A stretch of 64,000 nt of DNA from Bisporella sp. PMI_857 (taxonomy: Eukaryota; Ascomycota; Leotiomycetes; Helotiales; Helotiaceae): NCBI GenBank assembly GCA_021307315.1, contig JAJSPD010000045.1, positions 186,001-250,000 on the forward strand, given 5' to 3'. The position numbers and the translations under genes were made by a program. This document shows, piece after piece, positions 37,232 through 48,299 of the stretch. The notes under the pieces are model-generated. The model saw nothing but the letters and a program-made list of their open reading frames with translations. It did no database searches and was not told where the DNA came from. Within the stretch, counting starts at the first letter, position 1. Every line of letters starts with the position of its first letter.

Positions 37232-39253
37232 TTATAATTCTGAATGAAAAGTATAATTGCTATCTCTCTCTTGTCACTTAGGAACTAATAAATACAAAAT
37301 TCTGCGTGCTCCAGTGAGCAGGCTAGTCAATCATCTTCAGTCAACTAAATACCGAGACTCCATCGCCAGATCCTGTCTTAATGATCATTTCAGTAGTTGA
37401 ATTTCTGTACTCACAATCTCATTAAGATACTCTCCTTTGTTTTTTTAGTCACACTCAGCAGCAGAATTCATAAGAGCGATGTAGTAGTGCAGGTGTCACA
37501 TCCAAGGCTTAGACACGTACTTCTCTAGTGCGAGACGGTGAATTTTACTGGTTACATGCCAGTGACTTTTCTGATGCATTATCTAAGCAGACCGTCCTTC
37601 CTCTGCTTTTATGATTTAATTTCCTCATATAGAAGCACAAAGTGCCAGCAAACTACATCCACAAAATATCAATACCTTGAGGATAAGTTTTCGACTTGTA
37701 GAAACAGACTCGTTACCTATATATCAAAAACCAGAATAACATATCCTCTAACAAATGCGGACGCAAGGTCTCGGTGAAACACAGCAAAAGCTTTCATTGG
37801 TTGAAGGTAAGTTTCTAGTGTTCTCATATCCCTAACCTTCACAGTTGGCGTCCCACCACAGAGCGAGATCTCAGACATGAAAATTTTGACAAAAATAGGA
37901 CTAACTACAATCTGAGATCCGAGTCAGCTTATCACAAATCCTTAAAAGATCGAGCGCCACAGTAGTAACTAGTATACGAAGGCAAGGTCCATTATTGCAC
38001 ATATACAATTATTGGTTTTTTTGCATTCCCATTAAGCTATTCCTACATTCATATATTCTTACTATTATACTTTCGTGTTTATAACACCTTTTGCTATGAA
38101 TTCCCCTAAAGCATACAGTCTGCCTCCTCCAGAACCTGTTTACACTAATTTAGATATATATATCAGGACGATTTCATAAAGAGTATAGCTATAATTAGTA
38201 TAATAGTGATGCAAAATAGTATACTTACTAAATAGATGTAATCAGTGGCGTAAAAATATTTACGTAAGCTTCAGAGTTTATTAGTTAAATAATTAATTGG
38301 TATAATTGACAAATAGCTTTATTTGTTTAAATTTTATACGCTAATTGTACTTGTATTTATATACAATTACACTTCATGTTCCTATACTAATTTAGGCGAT
38401 AGGTATACTCGCAAGAACTTCGATTTTAGACCTAGGTAAGTTGATTTAGCCCATGCATGAAAAATTGGTTGGCGCATGTCATAGACCAATTAAATAGTTG
38501 TGAGGAATGCATAAGCGGTCTTTAACATCTACCAAGCCGGCGCTTACACTCCGCGGTCAGATTAGAGCTCGCAACTTAAGCCATATCTAGTACTCTCCTC
38601 TTTGTCTGAATACTTATAATTGTAGTCAGACTCCGCACAAGCAAAACCTGTCATGCCAACCTCGTTTTGCCGGATCCACTTTTATATGTAATTAGGGGCG
38701 GTGGGGAGACCATAGTGCAGAAATATTGCATTTTATAGTGCAGACATGCCGCATATACGGATATATTCTCACCGCATCGCACCTTGGAGGCCGTAACTCT
38801 CAATGTCGGACAAAGTGGTCGAAAAATTGGCACGGGTGCATTATCACTTGCGAACTGGTCGAAAGGATTGCATTTGTTGTACGTTTTTGGTTAAAGCTTA
38901 TTAATAATAATTGATTCGAGAAACTAAAAAATTGACTATGCTTGGGTCTAAATGCCGAAATCTCCTACATGTAAATTTACACATCAAGCCAAGGTTATCT
39001 TGCTTACTTCAAAGTAATATCATATAAACAATAATGCAGTAAGATTCGGTGAAGTCTCCTAAAGAAGATATTCGAGATATCTACCTACCCACCCATCTCC
39101 TTCTGGACCTTCATATCCAGGAGGTAGCCAAGTGAAAAAGTATATAAACTCCTATTGATCTTCCCAGTCTTTGCCCTCCTCCTCATTCCCTATCCTTTCA
39201 TTCCTCAAATCCCTCTCTCCATACTCAGCATCATCGATCTGAAAACTTCCAAA
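37232..39253. other. AT-rich, gene-poor gap of 2 kb
   Basis: Very AT-rich at about 37980-38420, with runs of TATA/ATAT and no ORF of note. The last ~100 bases before 39254 are CT-rich, a pyrimidine-rich leader typical of strongly expressed secreted-protein genes. No repeats or gene recognised. Confidence 0.45.
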
Positions 39254-40094
39254 ATGAAGACCACATTCTTCTCCTCCCTCCTTTTACTCGCCAGCAGCCT
39301 GACTGCCAATGCCAGCCCGCTACAGACACCAGCCTTGGAACTGAAAGAGCTCCAAGGCGCACCTTTGACCATCGGCCCTCTTCCCTACGAAGAGCTGAAG
39401 GTTAAAGTCGAAGAATATGAGTCTGGAGCCATTGGCAAACGTGTCGTAATGGCTGGCCTCTACCTATGCGAGCACGCCAATTTTACTGGGCTGTGCTGTA
39501 TGTGAATCCTTATCTCGTCGCATCCTGTCCGGATTTCCATCCTTATCTTTTCCATATTCGAACTAGAGCGATGAATAACCAGTCCATGGCATTGTTGTCA
39601 TTTTTATTGTTTCTACTTTCTTCTTGTGAGGAACCAGTACTGACTTCTCTTGCGCGCAGACTGGGGACAGTACCCAATCAGCACCGGCATTACCCCGGAC
39701 CCATGGTGGCAAGACAGAATAACATCCGTCGGGCCAGACAGAGGATTTTCGTGCTATTTTATGTCGTAAGTCTTACCTTTTTGCTTTCCTATTTTCTCCA
39801 ATAACAAGATATGGTCGGGAATACTATGATCGCTAGCTAGCGCTTGTGTCGGGTCAGGCTGTGTTAAAGCGCTCGGTCAATCTTGACTATTTTTTATTGG
39901 CTGAGAAGATCATGGTTGAATGCTGGAGTCGGTAGTTGAAATTGTGATTGACTAATTAACTAATTATTTCTGTAAATAGGAAAGCCTGTGGCCAAAGCAA
40001 CTACTATATTGAGGGTTCTGTGCATCCTGGACAAAACCTCGGTTCTGCATTAAACGACAATGTGCGTTGCTTCTATTGTAATCCCATAGCATAA
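39254..40094 (+). CDS. Small secreted cysteine-containing protein (effector-type candidate)
   Basis: Predicted secreted protein of 154 residues, from exons 39254-39497, 39660-39765 and 39980-40094. It starts with a clear signal peptide (FFSSLLLLASSLTANASP). After a ~50-residue pro-like acidic stretch ending in GKRVV, a mature domain with six Cys follows: LYLCEHANFTGLCYW, FSCYF, ACGQ and VRCFYC. The block WWQDRITSVGPDRGFSCY resembles fungal secreted proteins with a crystallin-like pattern (xxDRISSxGP), but similarity is weak. The Lys-Arg at GKR may be a Kex2 processing site. Introns are long here (162 and 214 bases) compared with the rest of the window. Function unknown; size, Cys content and setting in an AT-rich region fit an effector or cell-wall protein. 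Confidence 0.65.
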
Positions 40095-41244
40095 GTCAAA
40101 GAGTGGAGGTCTAAGGAGAGTTATGCCTGTCGTTCGAGAAAGGGAGGTTGGCAGTAGGAGGTTGAATTTAAAAGAAGATTTCCAAGATACGATAGATTTT
40201 TAGAAGTTATTTAAGAAAAGCTTACTCACTTTATCTACATTGACAACTTTCATTGTGCTGATGAATTGCTATAGTAGAAACACTATTTCTACATACTGTA
40301 AAAGTAGAACTTAAAGCTGAGGTTTGCGAAGTTACGCGTTTCCAGTAAATCACATTAATGGGCCTACTATTTTGAAAGGTCATTTTGACAAATCTGTTAT
40401 TGGTTCGGCTTTTGAGAACGACATAGGAAGGCTTGAAAATGGCCAACATACATAACCGAGTCTCCTGGTGCCAAACTTCCGCAACTGTTTCATACATAAG
40501 GATATATCTTGAAGACGTCACTCCCATTTTTATCACTTTTACAGGTTATATTCAAAGCGTAATTGATGAAATCCTTCCAAATAAATGGCAAATATCAGAC
40601 ACCGAAAGCTATCTAGATTATTTTGTCTTTGGACTTCAACTACGATTAATCCAATTCAGAGCCTAAATGTTATAGAATAGCCCTTGGTCAGCTTTCGAGA
40701 CTGAATCAAAAGGCAAGGCATTACTATCAGGATATATTAGAGGAGTTCTCTATGCCAGATAGTTTTCACCATGTTCTGCTACAGAAAAGGATAAATACCT
40801 AGCAAAGCCGATTGCGGACTCGGCCGCTGTCGTGTTAGATGAGGATAGGCTAGCTTTCCTTTGGTTCTTTCAGAGACAGAAGGTTGCGAAAATATTGCTT
40901 GCATTATCATTGATGGTCAAATCAATAATATCCGGCATCACTCGACTCTTTTTGTAAGGATTGCTGCTGAAGAACGCCTTAATCATGCGAGATACAAATG
41001 CTAGGTAGCTTGATGCGAAAAGCAGCTCATTGATGGCAGCAGTACTTATTCTGCACTTCTATATATTTTTCCAGAATTATAATTGAGGTGATGTGTCTAT
41101 TATGGGAGGTCCCAGCCCCTCTGGGGCCAAAGGTACACAAGACGCTCAACTTTTATTCTAGACACTTTATAATTCCACTACAATATTGTACCCAAATCTC
41201 TCTTTATCCATTGTTTTCGATAAGTAGCATATCTTTACCCATAC
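40095..41244. other. Intergenic gap
   Basis: AT-rich; no ORF with recognisable content. Could contain decayed repeat DNA. Confidence 0.4.
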
Positions 41245-42455
41245 ATGCCGCTATATAACAACTGGAGCGTGGCAGATTTACTTTCGGAATAGGGGGGCTT
41301 GAACAAGCGAGCTTACTCATACATCATCGGATCCGCTCCGGAGCTGCCGAATATTTACGAATGCTCAATCTCGATTATAATAGTATCATCACCCGTACTT
41401 CTCTTGCTTGATATCCCATTCTTGGTTTGCCGCACTAAAGACACAACCATCTGTCCGCAACACAAGCTCAAGATGATAGTTACTTTGCCATATAGCCTCC
41501 ACAGCCGCTATCCAGCCATCGCAACAGCCTGGACCATCATAATTATCCCACCAATCTTCATAAATCTCAGCCTCTTCTACGGTCTCTGGTATGGCAAACC
41601 AGAAATGGACCGTCTCGTTGGTTTGGCCCCCCGCCCCCTTTTCCCACAAAGTTCCCCTTGGAGATCACATGACTAACAATCATCCACTTTAAAGCCCTCA
41701 CCATCCCAACAGCGGTTCTAGGAGTCTTCACAACCGTCGCAATCATAGAACGAATCTACAAACTCGCACAGATATCCCCGGAGTTCCGACCGCTTAAGTC
41801 CTCGCGTTACGCGCTGGATATATTTCAATGGGGATACTTTGCGGCACTCGTTCTAATCTCCGCGCTTATAAGCTCGACACTTGCAAGAGGAGATATGGAT
41901 GATGATGGCCACGAACTGCAAGTTCGTCTCATTTCACTGCCGACGTCACTTCTTATGTTCTTCCTCGCGACTCTCACGCTAATATCCTTGGTGCTTAATG
42001 CTCTCAACTTCAAATTACCCTTCCGTTTCGGAAGTCTGGATGCGGGAAACGTAGTACGACCAGCCGTGTACTACATCGTGGAGGATGTAGTGGCTGTTGA
42101 TGGGAATGGTGGATCTGGATTCAGGGAAGCATGGACCGCGAGGTACGATGGGAGCAAGGTGTTTCGGGAGATGATTTGGACGCTGAGCGTTGCGTGGATG
42201 CTAGCATTTTATGTTTTTGCTGGGCTATTTACGGTATTGGTAATTATACTGCCGAAAGAAGTTATATATGCTGTGGGTTGGGCAGGCCCGTTCCCGGTAG
42301 CCGGGTTGATGACTTTATGGACGATATTCTATGTTAAGTCCAGTTTGAGGAGGGAGGCCGAGGGAGATAATCACGAGGACATAGATAGGCAAGAAAGCGA
42401 AGGTCCTGGGCCAAACCAAGATGAGAGGACACCTTTGATAAGGAATTCGGTCTAG
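41245..42455 (+). CDS. Multi-pass membrane protein, fungal-specific, 5' end doubtful
   Basis: Uncharacterised fungal integral membrane protein with about seven predicted hydrophobic segments (for example CSISIIIVSSPVLLLLDIPF, IATAWTIIIIPPIFINLSLF, WGYFAALVLISALISS, LLMFFLATLTLISLVLN and MLAFYVFAGLFTVLVIILP). Characteristic blocks are ALDIFQWGY, VRPAVYYIVEDVVAVDG and AVGWAGPFPVAGLMTLWTI. An intron at about 41652-41694, with a perfect TGACTAACA branch region, joins LAPRPLFPQ to LTIPTAVLGVF. The C-terminal end is acidic and probably cytosolic. The start is a problem: ATG 41245 (MPLYNNWSVADLLSE) is in the right frame, but TAG at 41290-41292 interrupts it, and no other early ATG is present. Either an upstream exon is spliced to 41293, or the gene has a nonsense mutation. 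No function can be assigned. Confidence 0.65.
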
Positions 42456-42670
42456 ATTACCATGCCTAGAGGCTGTGTCATAGAAACTTTGAGGTGGATC
42501 ATATTCCGCTGAGTTCTACTTCTATTTTGAGAGACTAGTTACCACTTTAAATAAAATTGTTTGAGATAGCTCTACGGTTCACTGTATTATATAATTTACG
42601 CAGACGAGTTATTGTCCGCTGTCCTACTCTCCAGTTCCAGCTCCACTCGCCGTAGAGTGTTGAAGAACCA
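42456..42670. other. Convergent 3' spacer
   Basis: About 215 bases between converging genes, with nothing recognisable. Confidence 0.4.
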
Positions 42671-43633
42671 CTACCCTTGATATAGCTCAATTTGTTTACT
42701 AGGATAAGGGCAGAAATTTTTCATGTACTCATCCTCGTCCTGAACAATCTCCTTGCATGGTGTTCCGGAGATATTGTATCCGCGTCTCCAGACCTTTGGA
42801 CGTTTCTTCTCCAAAGAATCCTCCGCATGCTCCCAGCCAAAACGCCGAGGATGAAACCTCCATTTGCCGCCACACTTCCGACAGCATGGCGGTCTCCTTG
42901 GCCAGTTAACCTCGTCCTCCCTCATCCGCGCCAAAAGCTCATCCCATACACCGGCGCGCTTTAAGATCTTGGTATCTTCGATAAGATATTGGTCGTTGAA
43001 GGGTGATACCGGACCTTCTAATCCAGGTTTGAAACCATGAACATGCTCCTCAGGCTCTTGGAGGTCCTTTTCCGTGCATGGGAAACACAACTTATCCTTC
43101 ATACAGAAAAAGTCTGCCACCCATTGCTCGCACCCACCACAAAGATGCACATTGAAGCCGTGATCGACGCTGTTTATCATGGCTCCCGGGACGTACTTCC
43201 TACCTCCTCCCGTGAGGAGGCCCATGCCTTCTTGTCTCTTCGTCCCGCAGTCCAGACAGAAACGCTTTCTCTCTATCGTATAATCATCATCCATCATCAT
43301 GCGATAACATTGCCCGTGCGCAAATTTTCTCAGCGGCTTTATTTTGCTACAGAGGAAACATATAAACAGATTCTTTGGCGAGTAGTTCGGCCACCGCCAA
43401 CTCTCATCGGCAAATGCCGGTGTGCCCCAGGCATTGAGATTCGAGGGGGCGTTCTCAAGAGAAATCAAGAACCGTATGCGCTCTTCTTTGTCTTTGTACA
43501 GTGGCTGATCTACCGCAAGTTCGTTAATGTGTTTGCTAACGGTGAGGGTAGTGATGAGATTAGGATAATCCAGGAAAGAGAGGATGAGATCTTGAAGTTC
43601 GACAGGGAGCTCAGTGAAGGCAAAAGATGCCAT
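42671..43633 (-). CDS. F-box protein with Cys-rich region
   Basis: Putative substrate adaptor of an SCF ubiquitin ligase. Single exon; the start is MASFAFTELP (43633) rather than the longer in-frame ORF, because the F-box begins at once: FTELPVELQDLILSFLDYPN (residues about 5-45, with the Leu-Pro start typical of Skp1 binding). The protein is 320 residues. The rest contains paired Cys motifs (CFLCSKIK, FCLDCGTK, LCGGCEQW, LCFPC, CCRKCGGK), which could form zinc-binding sites of the type often seen after the F-box in fungal proteins. No LRR or WD repeats are seen. The acidic and Trp-rich stretches (RPKVWRRGYNISG) are unassigned. Target substrates are unknown. Confidence 0.82.
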   Translation of the reverse strand: MASFAFTELPVELQDLILSFLDYPNLITTLTVSKHINELAVDQPLYKDKEERIRFLISLENAPSNLNAWGTPAFADESWRWPNYSPKNLFICFLCSKIKPLRKFAHGQCYRMMMDDDYTIERKRFCLDCGTKRQEGMGLLTGGGRKYVPGAMINSVDHGFNVHLCGGCEQWVADFFCMKDKLCFPCTEKDLQEPEEHVHGFKPGLEGPVSPFNDQYLIEDTKILKRAGVWDELLARMREDEVNWPRRPPCCRKCGGKWRFHPRRFGWEHAEDSLEKKRPKVWRRGYNISGTPCKEIVQDEDEYMKNFCPYPSKQIELYQG

Positions 43634-44195
43634 AGTATATCGCACATGCAAATCACCTGAAGACAGGATACGGAGAGAGGATGGCTCATATAAAATAAGA
43701 AGGAAGGCCAAGGAAGTAATCACAGTGTGGCGCAGCAGTCATTGACAATGCTAGAAGTGTGGCCGTGTGAGTCAACAGGGGACAGGCAAAATTACTCTTG
43801 CATTCAATTGAAGATATGGTCACCGCCATTGCTATACGCCTTTGTCGTATAAATTCAGCAATGGGAAAGTATATAGACTAAAACTGGCTACTTTTTACGT
43901 ACCGCCTATTCTATATTTAATTACGTGAGGTATAAACTGCCTTCCTTATAGCTTAGCTTGAGGAGAATGTGACATTTCTGCCATCCCTCAGATCCTTTAC
44001 CCTGTTCAAGATTTGCTGAGTCTAAAGAATAATCTGCTGTACAGTATAAACTACCCTGAACACCCAACCCACCGAAGCGGGCAGTCCCTGAATGGCTTAT
44101 GTAATGTATTTTACCCCTCCACAACCCCGCATCCTCACATCATAGCCTCTCCTCAAGCTTTCCAGCCATCCCCAAGCTCACAAGCCCCCGTCAAA
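43634..44195. other. Divergent intergenic region
   Basis: Promoter region between the F-box gene (-) and the peptidase gene (+); pyrimidine-rich just upstream of 44196. No specific element recognised. Confidence 0.45.
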
Positions 44196-45342
44196 ATGTC
44201 GCTCTACCCTCCATTTCCGGTAAACAGCTCAGGACACCTCCAAGTCTCGGAGACCCACTCGATCTACTACGAAGACAGCGGCCTGCAAGACGGCGTCCCC
44301 ATAATCTTCCTCCACGGCGGACCTGGCGCCGGAACAGACGAGATCGATAGGCAAGCCTCCCCATCACCGCATTGCTGCTCCTCCTCCTCCTCCTCCTCCC
44401 GCAGCTGCTGCAGCTAACCAGAGAGTCCCGTAGGCGATACTTCGACCCGTCGCACTACCGCACCATCCTCTTCGACCAGCGCGGCTCCGGAAAATCCACC
44501 CCGCACGCCTCGCTCCACGAGAACACGACCTGGCATCTGGTCTCGGATATCGAGGCCCTGCGCGCGCACCTCCAGATCCCCAAATGGCTCGTCTTCGGCG
44601 GCTCCTGGGGCAGCACGCTCTCGCTGGCGTACGCGCAAACGCACCCGGACCGTGTCGCCGGCCTCATCCTCCGCGGGATCTTCACGTTGCGGAAGAGCGA
44701 GCTGCAGTTCTTCTACCAAGGCGGCGCGGACTGGCTGTTCCCGGATTATTTCGAGGAGTACAAGAGCGTGATTCCCGAGGAGGAGAGGGCCGATATGATG
44801 GGGGCGTATTATAAGAGGTTAACGGGGGATGATGAGGCGGAGAAGCTGAAGTGGCACGTCTTCCCATTTTCGTTGTGTCCTAATTTTATCCTAACAAAAG
44901 CACAGCGCCGCAGCATGGAGTAGATGGGAAACAGCGACAAGCAAGCTGATTGTCGACGCGAACTACATCGCCAAATCCGAGAACCCAAAATGGTACCCAT
45001 TTCCCCCTTCCCTTCCTCCTATAAGGAGCTGATACGTACAGGGCACTAGCGTTTGCGCGCATAGAATCACACTTCTTCGTGAACGAAGGCTTCATGAAAG
45101 AAGGGCAGCTGATCGCGGACGCGCACAAGATCGCGCACCTGCCCATTACCATCATCCAAGGACGCTACGACGTAGTCTGCCCGGCGAAAACAAGCTGGGA
45201 GCTCTACCAGGCGCTCGGCGGCCCGCAGAACAAAAACGTGGAGTACAAGATTATCGGCGACGCCGGGCACAGCGCGCACGAGAAGAACATCCAGGCGGCG
45301 CTCATAGACGCGGTTGATAAGTTCAAGAGCCTGAAGTTCTAG
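44196..45342 (+). CDS. Prolyl iminopeptidase (alpha/beta hydrolase, S33)
   Basis: Cytosolic aminopeptidase removing N-terminal proline. Exons 44196-44350, 44434-44857, 44901-44992 and 45042-45342 give 323 residues, the usual family size. Motifs: oxyanion-hole segment FLHGGPGAG, RTILFDQRGSGKSTP, the nucleophile elbow GGSWGSTLSLAYAQ (catalytic Ser), the lid helices, catalytic Asp in GRYDVVCP and catalytic His in GDAGHSAHE. The first intron has a GC donor (GATAG|GCAAGC), and its CT-rich tract of TCC repeats precedes a GCTAACC branch site. The exon 2/3 junction around KWH-HSAAAW is the least certain. The gene is GC-richer than its neighbours, with compact codon usage. Family secure. Confidence 0.9.
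44351..44433 (+). other. GC-AG intron in prolyl iminopeptidase gene
   Basis: Donor AG|GCAAGC and acceptor CCCGTAG. The splice joins EIDR to RYFDP in frame, the conserved family junction; no GT donor fits. It contains a TCC microsatellite at about 44371-44399. Confidence 0.82.
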
Positions 45343-46158
45343 AAGCCTGCGGAAACAAAATTGAAATGAAATTGAATCACCCCCATCCCTGATATGTAAT
45401 CCCACCTAAAACCCAGGAAGGTAATTTAAGAGACGACATTGTCCGAGCGATTATCACATAAACCGCAATCAACCCGCAAGGAGGTTCTCATTGAATGCTT
45501 AAAGAATCTATAGCTTAGTCAGAACCCCTCCCCCCCGTCTTCCACACATGCCCCTATTTTAAGCGAGGGAAAAAAAAATTCCTTAGCAGAGAGGAGGAAA
45601 TGGAGACCCATGCTTAGTTTGATTCTAAGTATAAGTATTCCTTTCTTTTCTTTTTTTTCTTTTAAAATAATAATACGCTTTTCCGCAAATAAACTATATA
45701 TATATAAATATAAGGCTTTATAATAAGTGCCCATCGTATATAATACATGAGAATACTAAAAGCAACACAAAAAATAAACAACCAGAATTCGTCTCTGATA
45801 CCAGTGCCTTGACAAAGATAATGATGGAGTTCCAGATGGTCAAAAAAAGCAAGAACGGCTGGGAAGGAGAGCAAAAATATCAACAAACACCCAAAAAATA
45901 CAAAGCAGAGTGTATTTATGCCGTCTCATCCCGATGTGGTAGCAATAGCCAAGAACAACGTTTCTGAAGCCTAAAATGCAAAATCCCAGCCTAGTCAGTC
46001 TATTAGCTAAGTCAAGAATCTATAAGTGTTGGGCAATAATCTCAGCAATCTCATACACTCTTATGACAGAAGAAGTCCCCACATAAACTGCCGAATGTAT
46101 TGTACATTTTGCCTCTCCAAAATTTACAGGTGGCACAAATATCAGAAGTCTTGAATCA
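45343..46158. other. Convergent 3' intergenic gap
   Basis: AT-rich, with a CTTTT tract near 45640-45665 and a TATATA run near 45700. No gene seen. Confidence 0.45.
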
Positions 46159-48299
46159 TTACAACTTCGCCTTAACCCTCTTCTCATCCCCTTTTATGGT
46201 CTCGATTAGTCCTTGAGCACGAGGAACAGAGAAGGCATTTGGTGTAAAAACACCCTCTGGATCAACTCTGGCACGGACACGTTTCAATGCCTCCCACTTC
46301 TCCTTGTTCTCGAAGTATAAGTACCATACCTTCTCTAAGTCAAACTCACCAAAGCTACCCCACAAGACTCTGCGCTCTTGCTTACTAAATTTACCTTTTG
46401 GACCAACAGCTTGTTGTACGGTGACTGTGTGCCAATCCTCGGCTCGCATCTTATAGTCATCCTCGTAGAAGATGTCCATAGTTGCGACAACCGTGGAGTC
46501 GCGCCAGCTGAGAGAAGTTCCATTACCAGCGTTGCGTATAAACTGTGAGTATTTTCCGCCGTAGGATGCAAATTGGGCTTATTGAGATGTTAGTTGGGTA
46601 AAACAAAATGACGAGAAGGTTTTTGCGGGTTAAATAGAATGACACACCGGACAGAAAGCAATGGTTGGCCGTGGGTCGAATGATGGAGTCGATACGTGCT
46701 GTGCACCATTGGGGCCAGCCATCCTTAGCAAGAGTTTTCGAGTCACTTAGAAGGGTACTCTTGAAGTAGGGATGATCTGTGGTAACATTAGTTGATAGCG
46801 AAATAAGATGAACTCGGAAGTTCTACCAAATTCTCTGATATTCGTAAAGATCCTAGGGTTAAATTGTCAGTATTTCTTAGCTTGACAATGATGTTGGCTA
46901 GAAATATAAGGTTACCAAAGCCAAGTTGGTTAGGCAGACCTCGCTAGAATGCCTTCTGCCAAACGCAATCATGTCAATGAGGATCATAAATGAACCTACC
47001 ACTGCTTTGTCATTACACTCATTGGCTTCGTCTTGACATGTGAAGTGGTCTCAAACAAACATCCCGACTTGATCTTCTCGAACCAACCCATATCTGGAAT
47101 GTCATCTTTCGAGAATGGAACCCATTGAGCAAACACAATAATAACGCGAGGGAAGAAAGGCGTGCCATCGTCAGCATATAATTCAGGATGCTCCATTTGC
47201 ATCTTAAATTGCGCTTCGGGGACCCAGTCTAGCAAATCATTCTGCGAACTCAGAACTGTGACTGTCAAGTCATAATTTCGGGGGAAGTTTTCGTCGTCTG
47301 ACATCTCCGCAACGATACCAAGCAAGCGCTCTAAGGTTGACGGGTCGTACCAGTAGACGCCTTTGAAGCCTTGTGCGCCAATATAATCCTTGTCACGATG
47401 CGCCTTCAAAGTCATATGCGTGATGACGCCGAAGTTTCCTGGACTGCCTCCCAGTATGGCGCTGAAGAGCTCTATATCGCTTTCTTTTGTGACCTTCTTA
47501 ACGTTTCCCTCATAGTCAATTATCTCCAGTCCAACGACATGGTCACTAAATAGACCAAAGCTACGGCCAAGCTGACCGTACCCTCCTGTCTGTACATGGC
47601 CCTAAAATGTATTACTACACTCCTTCCTTTTTGGATAGGCTTAGAGTGACTTACTCCGAGGTGGACATTGATACATTGTCCATGCGGTACAAAGATTTTC
47701 TTCTTACCCATTAGCGCATTGAAGTCGCCGATCGACCAGCTAACGCTCGTTCTGACGAAAGTCTCCTCGCCCTTCTCGAAGACTTCGAAGTCGTCCAATC
47801 CTCGAAATGTCATCTTCAAATCTAATTGGATGTTCGGTGCTTTGGTACTCGAGGCTCCGGAATACTGGTGACCACCAGTGCGGATGGCGATACCTACCTT
47901 GTTTTCTCTGGCATACTTAATCACGGCGATGATGTCAGTCTTAGACTTGGGGAATATGATCAATGCTGGATTCATTCGCTGCTCGATCGCGTAGCTAGAA
48001 GTTGCATATTGGTTTCTGCGCTCTTCATATTCTCTAGAGAATGGCTGGTACTGGCTACCCTCCAGATCCTGGATTGGGCCATTAGTTGAAGGCATGTCGA
48101 TTGCAGTCTTCTTGGTGTTTCGAGCTGTGGAATCTTGTCCTTCGATATGTACTATGCGCATCTGGGAATAATCAGCGAGGGGAGTGGACACAAGACTGCT
48201 CAGGTCTTGAGCGACGGTATAGACAGAGAGCAGATAAATGAAAAGGTGACTGAGAAGAAGACGAAGGCGAAGAATGAGGAGGCTGTGCGCCTTGAACAT
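46159..48299 (-). CDS. Secreted FAD-linked oxidase (BBE-like)
   Basis: Predicted secreted flavin oxidase of the berberine-bridge-enzyme/VAO type, oxidising carbohydrate or secondary-metabolite alcohols. Five exons: 47655-48299, 47000-47601, 46827-46852 (26 bases), 46648-46776 and 46159-46577, 606 residues. The N terminus has a hydrophobic signal (LLLSHLFIYLLSVYTVAQ). The FAD-binding domain carries AVIKYARENKVGIAIRTGGHQYSG, with the His site for covalent flavin, and HGQCINVHLGGHVQTGGYGQLG, with a candidate second covalent site at Cys. The C-terminal berberine-like end is DPEGVFTPNAFSVPRAQ, the family closing motif. All exon phases agree, so the gene looks intact. Substrate unknown. Confidence 0.86.
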
